A stretch of DNA of 64,000 nt, taken from assembly GCF_036021035.1 (NCBI RefSeq), contig NZ_CP107930.1:1-64000 (forward strand), read 5' to 3'. The stretch comes from Kineococcus sp. NBC_00420 (GTDB taxonomy: Bacteria > Actinomycetota > Actinomycetes > Actinomycetales > Kineococcaceae). Of the stretch, positions 26,503 to 36,100 are shown one piece after another. The notes beneath the pieces are model-generated. The model had not been told where the DNA came from and did not search any database. It saw nothing but the letters and a program-made list of their open reading frames with translations. A program made the translations under genes and the position numbers. Position 1 is the stretch's first letter. Each line of letters starts with the position of its first letter.

Positions 26503-28134
26503 GTGCTCACCTTGCTCAGCGGCGCTCGCACCCCCCTCACCGGTCAACGGCTGACGGTCGCCACCCACCTCGAAGATCGACTGGACCTGCTGGCCCTGCT
26601 CGTCGACGAACGCCGCCAGGCCGCCTCCGATGCAGACCTGATCTTCTGGAACGCCCCCGACGACCGCCACGGCGTCCGCCTCCTCAGCTCCGGGCGCCTG
26701 CAACTGATCTTGAACCGGGTCCCGGCCTCGATCGAGCGCATCATCCTCGCCGCCTCCCGCGACGGTGCCCCCTTCGCCGACCTGGGATCCCTGCGCACCA
26801 CCCTCGGCAGCGACGACGGCTCCCAGGTGCTCCTGCAGGCCGACCACCTCAGCGTCGAGACCGTCGTGATCCTGGGCGAGGTCTACCGCCACCAAGGCGC
26901 GTGGCGGGTCAGTTCCGTTGGCGCCGGCTACGCCAACGGCCTCGTCGGACTCCTACGCGATCACGGGATCACCGTTGATGACGACGGGACCGAGAACGCA
27001 GCCCCGACCCACGACCCGACCGTGCCCCGAACTGCAGCTCCGCCACCACCGCCACCAGCCGCGACCCCACCGGCCGGGTCCCGCTCCGCACGGCCAGCCT
27101 CAAGCGGTCCCTCGAGCACCCCACCCAGGCCTACACCTGCACCTCACGGTGGTCCTCCCCCGCCGGCACCGCTTCGCCCCGACCCCGCCCGACAGGGCCA
27201 GCGCGGCTACTGCCCCCACTGCAGCACCAAACTGCCCCGCAAGCTGCTGTCCTTCAGCCCCTGCCCCACCTGCACGCCGCTGCGTCAGGCGTGGCTGCGC
27301 GACCTCGAGCGCATCCTGGCCACCTCACCACCTGCCGGCCTGGACCAGCACTGGCGGCGCCTGCACGAGCTGGGCCTGACCTACCCCCGGATGCGCCCGG
27401 ACATCGAGCCGATCGCGCTGACGCACCTGCAGACCGTCGTCCACGTCGCCTTCGCCGACTCCATCATCGAACAGCACGAGATCGACGACTTCGACGCCTG
27501 GGTCGCTGCCCTCTCCCTGCAAGACCACCACCAGGTCGCGGTGCTGAGGAGCCAGCTGCTGCGCGGGCAACAACTCAGCCTCATCCGCTCCGGAGTCCTG
27601 CCCCGGGTGAACGTCTACGGCCTGCACCTGCAAGCCGATGAAACCCCCCACTTGCAAGCCCCGGCCACCTACGTCAAGCGCAACGCCTCCAGCGAGCGCC
27701 TGCACTCTGGTCAGCTGCTCATCACCAGCCGTGGCCTGGCCTTCAGCGGAGTCAGCGGGCACCAGTACACCTACAAGCAGGTGCTGCGGGTCGACGCCTT
27801 CGGCCCCGACGTCCACATCCAAACCACCCGCGCCGGTGGGGAGTACGTCTACCGCGTCGTGGACGCCGACATCGTCGCCGCCACCACTGAAGGGGCACTG
27901 CGCATCGCCAAACGCCTGGTCATCGCCCCCGGCCAGCGTGACTCCCGCCGCATCCCGCACGCGGTGAAAGTCGCGGTCTTCCAGCGCGATGGCGGCAAGT
28001 GCGTGCAGTGCGGACGCAGTGAGTACCTGGAGTACGACCACGACATCCCCTGGAGCCTGGGCGGGGCCACCAGCGAGGACAACCTGCGACTGCTGTGCCG
28101 GCGCTGCAACCAGGAGAAGGGCGCGCGCATCTGA
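26503..28134 (+). CDS. TerD-zinc ribbon-TerB-like-PH-like-HNH nuclease fusion
   Basis: 543 aa from GTG about 5 bases after GGAG. Residues 1-135 are a TerD-type domain (VATHLEDRLDLLALLVDE, SDADLIFWNAPDD, VVILGEVYRHQGAWRVSSVG). After a Pro-rich linker come a zinc ribbon at about 236-260 (CPHC...CPTC), a TerB-like helical segment at about 306-352 (FADSIIEQHEIDDFDAWVAA), a PH/GRAM-like strand region at about 396-472 (SGQLLITSRGLAFSG) and a C-terminal HNH nuclease at about 485-543 (CVQCGRSEYLEYDHDIPWSL, LCRRCNQEKG). Ter-domain nucleases are predicted stress or anti-phage effectors. No membrane segment is seen. The middle assignments are the least sure. Confidence 0.82.
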   Translation: MLTLLSGARTPLTGQRLTVATHLEDRLDLLALLVDERRQAASDADLIFWNAPDDRHGVRLLSSGRLQLILNRVPASIERIILAASRDGAPFADLGSLRTTLGSDDGSQVLLQADHLSVETVVILGEVYRHQGAWRVSSVGAGYANGLVGLLRDHGITVDDDGTENAAPTHDPTVPRTAAPPPPPPAATPPAGSRSARPASSGPSSTPPRPTPAPHGGPPPPAPLRPDPARQGQRGYCPHCSTKLPRKLLSFSPCPTCTPLRQAWLRDLERILATSPPAGLDQHWRRLHELGLTYPRMRPDIEPIALTHLQTVVHVAFADSIIEQHEIDDFDAWVAALSLQDHHQVAVLRSQLLRGQQLSLIRSGVLPRVNVYGLHLQADETPHLQAPATYVKRNASSERLHSGQLLITSRGLAFSGVSGHQYTYKQVLRVDAFGPDVHIQTTRAGGEYVYRVVDADIVAATTEGALRIAKRLVIAPGQRDSRRIPHAVKVAVFQRDGGKCVQCGRSEYLEYDHDIPWSLGGATSEDNLRLLCRRCNQEKGARI

Positions 28135-28249
28135 GGCAGATCCGATGCAGATGCGCCCGTCTCGACGTCCCGCAGACATCCCCTGGGCTGGCTCGACCGC
28201 CCGGGTGGTCTGCTTCAAGACCCGACCACCACAAGCCGAAACGACGATC

Positions 28250-28699
28250 ATGCCGTTCGCGGACACACACCACGACCTCCCCGCGACAAGCAGCGACCTC
28301 CGACCGGGCGCACTGGACAGCAGGGCTCTCCCGGCGGCACCAGCAGCACCGGAGGAGACACCGCTCGGACACGTGCGACTGCTACCCACCGACCCCCGCG
28401 ACATGGTCCCCTCCGCCGTGCGCTGGGCTTGCACGCTTCACGCCAGCATCCGCACCATCCCCCGCACGCAGTTGCCCTCCCCTTCACGCACCTCGCTGCA
28501 AGCGGTGGTGTGGGTTCTCGCCGCGGCCGCCGACTACGACAACCGCATCCCGCCTGATCACACCGCCGCCGTACTCGCCCGCGAAGCCAGTGTCGGGGAC
28601 CGGGTCTGGCAGAAACGCACCGCGTGGCTGCGCGAGCGGGGCTGGCTCGTACACGGCCCCGGTGGGCCCAGCGACGGCTGGCAGCTGAGCACGCCTTGA
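28250..28699 (+). CDS. Hypothetical winged-helix-like protein
   Basis: 149 aa from ATG. The N-terminal third looks disordered. The C-terminal part resembles a small winged helix (SLQAVVWVLAAAADYDNRIP, VWQKRTAWLRERGWLVHGPG). It lies 115 bp after the TerD-HNH gene on the same strand and overlaps the next gene by TTGA. It is probably a regulator or replication-type DNA-binding protein; the family is not recognised. Confidence 0.62.
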   Translation: MPFADTHHDLPATSSDLRPGALDSRALPAAPAAPEETPLGHVRLLPTDPRDMVPSAVRWACTLHASIRTIPRTQLPSPSRTSLQAVVWVLAAAADYDNRIPPDHTAAVLAREASVGDRVWQKRTAWLRERGWLVHGPGGPSDGWQLSTP

Positions 28700-29058
28700 T
28701 CCCACCCCATGAGGAGCTGCGGTCTCAGTCGCAGCCCCAGTCACCGGGCCAGGGTCACCGGCCGCACCGCTCGCAGGCGCAGCGTCACGCCGACACCGCC
28801 GCGGTCGCGACCCGACGCACCGCGCCGTGGAGCCCAGCCGAGGACGATGAACTGGCCGCGTGCGTCAACGCTGACGAACTCGAAGCGTTCGCAATGCGCT
28901 GGTCGCGGACCTTCCGGGCAGTAGAGCAACGCCAGCGACGCTCTCGCCCAACCCCTCACGCCGGGATCCCAACCGGTACCGGTTGGATCCAGAGCAACTT
29001 CCGGCCTAGGCGACCGAATCCTGGTCTTCTTCCTCCTTTCAGCGGGCGGCGAAAATGA
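28696..29058 (+). CDS. Small Myb/SANT-like protein
   Basis: 120 aa from a TTG that overlaps the upstream stop. The segment APWSPAEDDELAACVNADEL followed by WSRTFRAVEQRQRRSR resembles the SANT/Myb-like helices seen in small DNA-binding proteins. The flanks are Gln/Arg/Pro-rich. Start and function are uncertain; it could be co-translated with the gene before it. Confidence 0.5.
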   Translation: MIPPHEELRSQSQPQSPGQGHRPHRSQAQRHADTAAVATRRTAPWSPAEDDELAACVNADELEAFAMRWSRTFRAVEQRQRRSRPTPHAGIPTGTGWIQSNFRPRRPNPGLLPPFSGRRK

Positions 29059-29094
29059 TTGACGCGGCGTCATCCCGTAGTCCGAGGTGTCGAG

Positions 29095-30918
29095 ATGAGC
29101 CCACAACGACAAGATCGTCAGGTGGCTGACAACAAGGACCGCCTCATAGGCAGGCCTATCCATGAGGGACTCCCCCGCCGTGCCTGGACGACGATCGCAG
29201 CAGTGTTTCTTGGCGCCCTTGGGCTCGCCAGCATCCTGTGGTGGTTCGCACCGATGTGGGCAGTCAACGACGCCGACCACACGCGAATCACCGCCGCCGG
29301 ACAAGAGGTACCGGACCGCGAGAAGATCGCCGAAGCAGAAGGAGCGGCTCGCACGCCACTCGGTGTCGCCGGCGCTGCCCTGCTGGCTGGAGCTGCCGCA
29401 GTCGCGGGGGCGATCGTCAGCAGCCACAACGCTCGGCTGACACGAGAGTCACTGGAGCAGACTCGGGAGTCCAATCGTCTCGCCGCACTGCGCGACAGCG
29501 ATACGAAGGAGCACAGCTCCCGAGTCCTCACCCATGAGCAAGCCCGCGCTGACGACGACCGGTTCACCAAGGCCATCGACCAGCTCGGGAACACCAGCGC
29601 CTCGGTACGCCTGGGGGCACTGCACTCCCTGCATCGCCTGGCTACCCAGCGCACAGAGCGCACCGAAGTCGTCCTTGATGTCTTCTGCGCCTACCTGCGT
29701 CAGCCCTTTCATCACCCAGATCACGACCACGAGCCGTCCGAACCACCAAGCACGGAGGACCCCACTGGCGACGCATGGTGGCCCCACGACCACAAGGAAC
29801 GCGATGAGCGAGCCGCCGAAGGCGAAGTACGCCGTACCGCGCTCCGCCTGATCCGCGAGCTACTGCCGCCAGCCCTACCCAGTGACCAGCGGCCAGACTC
29901 AGCCCTCAACGACGTCATCCCTCTGACGCCGGGCAAACAGCGCTTCAACCTCAACCTCAGCGGCGCGGCGCTCGACCACCTTGACCTCCGTGAACGTCAG
30001 GTTGGTGTCCTCGCCCTGGAAGGCGCCTACGTTGCCGGAAGGGTGGTGCTGACACAGGCGCAGGTGGATGGCGCACTGCTTCTGGGTGAGGGAACACACA
30101 TCCGCAAGGACCTGGTCATCGGCTTGGGGGCTCGTGTACTGCAGGTCTACATGGGTCAGGGAACGCGGGTAGACGGAACGTTGAGGATCAGTGGCGGTTC
30201 CCGCATCGAAAGAGGGGTGGACCTCGGACCCGATTGCTACGTCGGAGCCATAGAGATCGCAGGGGCGGCGGAGGTTGACCGCCTCGATCTCGGCGCGGGT
30301 GTGCGCGTGGCCGGAAACATCACCATCAAGGACGAGGCCCAGGTGCAAAGGGTCTTGAGGGTTGGGCGCGGCACTCGCATCGGCGGGAAGATTGGTCTGT
30401 CTCACGGCCGCCTGCATGGCAATCTCTCTGTCGAGCAGGACGTTCACATCGCACAGGGCATCGAGATTGGCTGGGATTCACTTGTGCACGGGGCCGTACA
30501 GATCGGACAAGACTCACATCTGCTGGCCCTAGACGTCGACGCAGGAGCCATCATCGATGGCGGCATTATTCTTGACGGGGCTCACATCGAGAACATGATT
30601 ACGCTCGACGACGGGGCTCAAGTTCATCGCGGAGTGCGCCTATACAGGCGGGCGATCGTAGGCGGCCACCTAGCCCTACGCTCCGGGGCCCGCATCACCG
30701 GGATGGTGTACCTCAACACCTCGGTCTTGCGCGGCCTCACCCTGGACGAAGGTGCCCACCTGGAGCTGCTACGAGTGGATGAACAGGGGAGGTTAGAGCT
30801 GCTGGATGTGGCCTCACCGACGCAAATCGGTCGGGTCGAGATGCATCGAGAGTCAGATACCCCGATCGACCTGCTGACCGCGAAGGGGCTTGATGTCGAC
30901 CTATGGCCAGAAACCTAA
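29095..30918 (+). CDS. Two-TM membrane protein with large beta-helix domain
   Basis: 607 aa from the ATG behind GAGGTG. Two membrane segments (about 31-53 and 85-108) are followed by a helix and DDRFTKAIDQLGNTSASVRLG with LHSLHRLA, a block shared with membrane pentapeptide-repeat proteins. Instead of pentapeptides, residues about 280-600 form roughly 18-residue G-x-h repeats (LVIGLGARVLQVYMGQGTRV, GALLLGEGTHI) like a bactofilin-type beta-helix. Base composition falls slightly here. It starts 36 bp after the preceding gene and could be in one transcription unit with the TerD-HNH gene. Confidence 0.75.
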   Translation: MSPQRQDRQVADNKDRLIGRPIHEGLPRRAWTTIAAVFLGALGLASILWWFAPMWAVNDADHTRITAAGQEVPDREKIAEAEGAARTPLGVAGAALLAGAAAVAGAIVSSHNARLTRESLEQTRESNRLAALRDSDTKEHSSRVLTHEQARADDDRFTKAIDQLGNTSASVRLGALHSLHRLATQRTERTEVVLDVFCAYLRQPFHHPDHDHEPSEPPSTEDPTGDAWWPHDHKERDERAAEGEVRRTALRLIRELLPPALPSDQRPDSALNDVIPLTPGKQRFNLNLSGAALDHLDLRERQVGVLALEGAYVAGRVVLTQAQVDGALLLGEGTHIRKDLVIGLGARVLQVYMGQGTRVDGTLRISGGSRIERGVDLGPDCYVGAIEIAGAAEVDRLDLGAGVRVAGNITIKDEAQVQRVLRVGRGTRIGGKIGLSHGRLHGNLSVEQDVHIAQGIEIGWDSLVHGAVQIGQDSHLLALDVDAGAIIDGGIILDGAHIENMITLDDGAQVHRGVRLYRRAIVGGHLALRSGARITGMVYLNTSVLRGLTLDEGAHLELLRVDEQGRLELLDVASPTQIGRVEMHRESDTPIDLLTAKGLDVDLWPET

Positions 30919-31661
30919 GGCTCGGAGTGCAGGTAGTCGGCGCAAAGTGACGGGTCTTCGTAGATCACCTAACGCTGGTGTCGGCCATGCGGAAGGAAGG
31001 TTGCGCACCGTACCCCGAAACTCCCAGCCCGCTGCTGCTACTGCGTCACCCTGGGGATCAGCCAACCCCTGTGGAGGAGTTCCCTGGAAAAATCAAGATC
31101 GCCCTAACCGCAGCCACTCTGCTCCTGCCGAGGGTGCCGCTGGCCTCCGCAGTCTTGGAGCTTAGGACGCTCGGCCGGCCCCGACCGTCACCGTCACCGA
31201 GGCCCCCGACGCCCAGCCCGAAGCAGCCACCGGTGAACCGGCCGCCGCGTCGACCTCGAGTGCACCCGCCGCCGCGGCCAGGTACAGCGAGCGTCTCCGG
31301 AGGCCGAGCGCACCGACCCCATCGCCGCCACCCCGTCAGCAGTCCCGTCAGCAGTCGCGTCAGCCGCAGCCGCGGAGGTCTCCCCCGCACGGACCTGCAC
31401 GGCCTGACTCGCGGCCGGCGACAGAGGCAGCTGATTCGGTATGGAGGGTCACCTTCACGGGAGCGGTCAGGACATGACGCCCCTCCTCCTCAGGTCCGCA
31501 GAGCTCCACGGTGAGCGTCGCAAGCGTGGTGAGGGCCACAGCCCGGTGAGGTGTGGCGCGGGCATGCGCGCGGTCTCGACGTGGTTGAGTACGGCGCCCT
31601 CGTACCCAGACAAACCGTCAGGGCACCGGGCAGACAACGCACCACACAGGGAGAAGAACTC
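30919..31661. other. 740-bp gap with a possible decayed secreted-protein remnant
   Basis: One frame from about 31163 to 31476 reads APTVTVTEAPDAQPEAATGE, then Ala/Ser-rich sequence, like the tail of a secreted protein, but it has a stop just upstream and no start. The competing 178-codon frame is Pro/Arg-rich and looks like a shadow. No intact gene is supported. Confidence 0.45.
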
Positions 31662-31970
31662 ATGGCAACCGACTACGACGCACCACGCAAGACCGACGAC
31701 GACGACACCGACTCCATCGAGGAGCTAAAGACCCACCGCACCGACAAGACCTCGTCCTCCCGCGTCGATGAGGACGAGACCGACGCCGCCGAGGGCTTCG
31801 AGCTGCCCGGTGCCGACCTCTCCGGCGAGGAACTGTCGGTGCAAGTCCTGCCGCGTCAGCAGGACGAGTTCACCTGCACCAACTGCTTCCTGGTCAAGCA
31901 CCGCAGCCAACTGCACACCGCCCAGAGCAGGGGCGACGGTCAGCTGATCTGCAACGACTGCGCCGACTGA
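31662..31970 (+). CDS. DUF4193 family protein
   Basis: 102 aa from ATG after GGGAGAAG. Acidic N-terminus (MATDYDAPRKTDDDDTDS), the family core, and a C-terminal zinc-knuckle-like pair CTNCFLVKHRSQL / LICNDCAD. DUF4193 is confined to actinobacteria and is usually a single essential-looking small protein of unknown role, perhaps RNA- or polymerase-binding. Confidence 0.9.
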   Translation: MATDYDAPRKTDDDDTDSIEELKTHRTDKTSSSRVDEDETDAAEGFELPGADLSGEELSVQVLPRQQDEFTCTNCFLVKHRSQLHTAQSRGDGQLICNDCAD

Positions 31971-32239
31971 CGCGTCGTCGGCGCAGGCTCGCCCCGGGCT
32001 CGCGTCGATCGTCATCGGGTCATGCGACGGCGGCGCGGCTGCGGCGATGAGCGGGGCCCCGGTCCGCTCGAGCCCTCCTGCTCGAAGGGTGCGTGGAGCG
32101 CACTGCCGCAGGGCCGCACGGCCGCACGGCCGCACGGTGAGTTTCCCCAAGCGAGACGAACGGGGTTCTCCTGTCGGTGGCGGTTGTAGCGTCGTGAGTT
32201 GTCGATCTTCCGGGCAGGGTCCGGTGAGAAGGAGCGCGG

Positions 32240-32488
32240 GTGGCGATCACCGATTTCATCTTCACTCCCGTCCTCACGTCTGAAGTGGAGTACGACGTCG
32301 TGGGTGAGCGCGGCGGCCGGTGGACGTTGTTCCAGCGCGGGTGCACGTACGAGGACGCTGTGGTTGCGCTGGAGGAGGCCCGCTCGGGTGGCCCGTCCGC
32401 CACCTGGCACCTGGTGCGCCGTACGACCGCGGTGACGGAGGAACTCATGCCCAGCGGCGCGGTTGAGGAACCTGCCTCGGGACGCTAG
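32240..32488 (+). CDS. Small hypothetical protein
   Basis: 82 aa from GTG 5 bases after AAGGAG. It reads as a compact soluble domain (VEYDVVGERGGRWTLFQRGC, EEARSGGPSATWHLVRRTT). No family is recognised. The good ribosome-binding site and plausible composition support a real gene. Confidence 0.6.
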   Translation: MAITDFIFTPVLTSEVEYDVVGERGGRWTLFQRGCTYEDAVVALEEARSGGPSATWHLVRRTTAVTEELMPSGAVEEPASGR

Positions 32489-32540
32489 GTGGTGGAGAAG
32501 CGCGTACTTCGTAGGTCGTGCAGCGGGAATCGAGGGAGAG

Positions 32541-33098
32541 GTGAGGACGTTGGACGCAGCACTGCCGGTCTGGCTCTTGGACGTCGACGGCGTGCTCAAC
32601 GCCTCCCGCCCTGGTTGGGGTGGACCGCCTCGAACCCGCAACGCCGTCTCCAATGGGGTGGGGTACCGCATCCGCTGGTCCCCGGCGCTACTGGACCGGG
32701 TCCGGGCTCTGCACCTCTCGGGCCGGGTGGAGATCCGCTGGTGCACGACGTGGTGTCCAGACGCGGACCAGTTGGAGGCACTCTTCGGGCTTCCCTCCCT
32801 GCCGCGCGCGTGGTCGATGCCGTTGTTCGATCAGGAGGCCGCCGCGGCGAAGTTGGCGGCGGCGCGGGAGGTGCTGGCCTCTGGGCGGGCGCTGGTGTGG
32901 ACTGACGACACCGAAGTTCCCTTGGACGGTCCGGTGCGCGAGGAGCTGTTGCGCGCGGGACCGGCGTTGCTGCTCCGTCCGACGCCTGCTCGAGGTCTGC
33001 AGCCGGGTGACCTAGACGCCATCGACGTCTTCCTCGACTCTGTTGCCGCAGCCGTTGCCACCGACCACCGCGATCACGCGCCGGAGAACCGTCGCTGA
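32541..33098 (+). CDS. HAD-like hydrolase-fold protein
   Basis: 185 aa from GTG (TTG at 32550 is an alternative). The nucleophile motif is PVWLLDVDGVLNASRPGWG. RVEIRWCTTWCPDADQLEAL and ALVWTDDTEVP match motifs II and the acidic motif of HAD-like proteins of unknown substrate in actinobacteria. It is probably a cytosolic phosphatase. It stands alone, convergent with dnaE2. Confidence 0.75.
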   Translation: MRTLDAALPVWLLDVDGVLNASRPGWGGPPRTRNAVSNGVGYRIRWSPALLDRVRALHLSGRVEIRWCTTWCPDADQLEALFGLPSLPRAWSMPLFDQEAAAAKLAAAREVLASGRALVWTDDTEVPLDGPVREELLRAGPALLLRPTPARGLQPGDLDAIDVFLDSVAAAVATDHRDHAPENRR

Positions 33099-33136
33099 TG
33101 CAGCCATCGCAGATGGGTCTGCGCCGGTCGGGTGCG

Positions 33137-36100
33137 TCAGGTCAACGCGTGCAGCTGTACCGCGAGGACGCTGACCCCTCGGGGGCCGGTGCGGCGCACG
33201 CGGCCGGTGACCAGCAGCAGCGAGGCCCGGTACAGCAGGTGGTGACTGGTGCTCGCCTGCACGTCGGCGAAGACGGTGACATCGACGCAGCCGGTACCGT
33301 CCTCCAGGGTCAGGAACACGACCCGGCGTCCTGAGCGCACCGGCGGGGTCTGGGTCGCCACGCGCACGCCGGCGACCAGGACGTCGACGTCGGTGCGCAC
33401 CTCCAGCAGTCGCTGCGCCGGGGTGAAGCCTCGCCGGCGCAGTTCAGGCAGGTGTGGGGTGAGGACGTGCTGCTGCAGGTCCATCCCCGTGCTGGCCAGC
33501 TCGGTGCTCACCTGCTGCTCCGGGGTCGGCGCCAGATGCCCGGCGGCGGCGCTGGCCAGGTCGAGATCACCCAGCGGCAACGCAAGCTGGCCGGAGTGCC
33601 AGCCGGCGAACCGACCCGCTGAACGGCCCACTCCCCTGCCCGCTGACTGTCCCGCCGGCTGCACGGCTGACCGTTCTCCTGGCTGGACCGCCGCGGGCGG
33701 CACCGCCGAGGACAACCCCGCCGCGGTGCGTGCAGCGGGCGACGCAGTGCGTTGCGGTCTCGCAGTGCCGGTCTCGGTGCGGGTCTCGACGTCGGCGAGG
33801 TCGCTGACGAGAGTTTCCGCAGAAGTAGCTGCAGAGATGACTGCAGTATTGGCGGCGAGGGGCGGTGAGGTCGCTGCGGAGCTTCGTGGTTGCGGCACCA
33901 CCCTTTCCCCGGACCTACCCCTGGATTCAGGCCCGGGCGGGCGTCCTGCTCTGGAGCGGGTACTGATCTGTTGCAGGTGGGCCAGCAGGTCCCCACGGGT
34001 CAAGACCCGCCTCAGAGCCCGCTCGCTTCCCTCTCCCCCGTCCGGACTGGTGCTGTGGCTTGCGCGGTAGGTGGTTCCTGGCCGAAGGGATGCACCCACC
34101 ACCGGGTCCAGGCCGGCGAGGTCGTCCAGGGCTCCAAGGCGGGCCAGGCGCAGGAGGGTGGGGCGGCGGGGTCGGGCCCGGTCACGGAAGTCGCCGACGT
34201 CGAGGAAGGGCTGCGCGGCGACGATGCGTTCCACCTCGACGGCGTGCAGGTCCTTGACCACGGTCAACGGGGGACGGATCCCCCACCGCTGCTCCCCATC
34301 AACCGATGGACCAGCGGGAGTCGGAGGCTCGCTGCGCCAGACGTCGGTGGAGGCCTGGACGTCGACGGGCAGGATCGCGATGCCCAGACGTCGAGCCTCA
34401 GCCACGAGGAGGCGGCGGGGGTACATGCCGGGGTCGTGTTCGATGAGACCGGTGAGGAACTGCACCGGGTAGTGCGCCTTCAACCAGGCACTCTGGTAGG
34501 TGATGGCGGCGAACGCGGCGGCGTGGGCGCGCGCGAAACCGAACCCGCCGTGGGCGGCGATGAGTTTCCACACCGCGTCGACGACGTCGCGGGGGTAGCC
34601 GCGGGCGGTGGCTGCGGCGCGGAAGTCGGCTTCCACCTCGAGGCGGGCGTCGGGGTCGGAGAGGTGGCGGCGCCACACGTCGGCGCGGGCCAGGCCGCAG
34701 CCGGTGAAGACGTCGAGGATGCGCATGACCTGCTCGTGGAAGATGACCACGCCGTGGGTCTCGGACAGGATCGGGGTGAGGTCGGGGTGTGGGAGGCGGC
34801 GGGGTCCGCCGGTGGCGACCCAGCCGTGATGGCCCTCCAGGAACGGGGAGATCATGTCCCCGGCCATCGGTCCGGGCCGGAAGAGGGCAACGTCGATGAC
34901 GAGGTCGGAGAACGCCCGAGGCTGGAACTTCCCCAGCAGCTCACGTTGGCCGGGGGACTCGATCTGGAACACCCCGAGGGTATGGGTGGAGCGGATCAGC
35001 TCGAACGTGGCGGGGTCATCCAGGGGGATGGTGTCCAGGTTTGGCGCGAGGCCAGGAGTGGAGCCACCGACGAGGACCTGTGCCCCGGTAGACGTTTCCC
35101 TGGTTGGCGCGACAGGGGCGGGTTCGCCGACCGGGGACTGCGAACCCGCCGCGCCCACGGCGCGGTAGCCGGGAACGAGGTGGGCCAGTTCGGGAACTCC
35201 GACCGCGGCGGAACGTGGCGCTGGTTGCGTGTTCTCCGGCGCCGCTGCGGTGCGTTCGATCTCGGTGAGGGTGTAGGCGATGGCCGACTGCATCCGCACA
35301 CCGAGGACGTCGAGTTTGAGCCAGCCCATCGGGTCGATGTCGTCCTTGTCGAACTGGCTCATGGCCATGCCCTCGATCCCGCACGCCTGCACCGGGGTCC
35401 GGGCGAGTAGGGACGCGTCGGAGAGGATCACCCCGCACGGGTGCATCGAGAGGTGCCGGGGCAGGCGGTCGAGGGTGGCGGTGACGTCGACGAGCAGGTC
35501 CAGCTGCCGGTGACCGCGCACCAGCTCCGCGAGCTCACGCAGTTCGGGGAGTTCCGCCATCGCTTGCCGGACGCGGGAGGCGGACACCCCGCGCAGGCTG
35601 GCCGCGACTTCGTCGACGACTTCGGGTTCCACCCCCAGGGCGAGGCCGGCGGCGCGGACCGCGCCGCGGGCGCGATAGGCCTGGGTGGTGGCCATCAGGG
35701 TTACGCGTTCGGGCCCGAAGCGGTCGCGGATGGCGCGGTAGATGTCGTGGCGGCGGGCGGACTCCACGTCGAGGTCGATGTCGGGAAGGGTCTCGCGTCG
35801 ATCTGAAATGAAGCGCTCAAAAAGGAGGCCATGGTCCAGGGGGTCCACGTTGCTTACCCCGAGCAGCCACAGCAGGACGCTGCCCACGCCGGACCCGCGG
35901 GCGGTGGCGCGCACGCCGAGGCCGTGGATGAGGCGGACGGATTCGTCGACGGCGAGGAAGTAGGTGGCGTAGTTGAGGCGGTCGACGACGGCGAGTTCAG
36001 CGTGCACCCGCTCCTGCACCGCCCGCACCCTGGCAGGGTTCGCGCCGGGGTAGCGACGGCCGATACCGGCATTAGCGCGGGCGCGCAGCATCCCGAGTGC

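Noticed and set aside
30978-31514. 178-aa Pro/Arg-rich protein
   Set aside because: No domain or ribosome-binding site; another frame in the same stretch looks more protein-like but is also broken.
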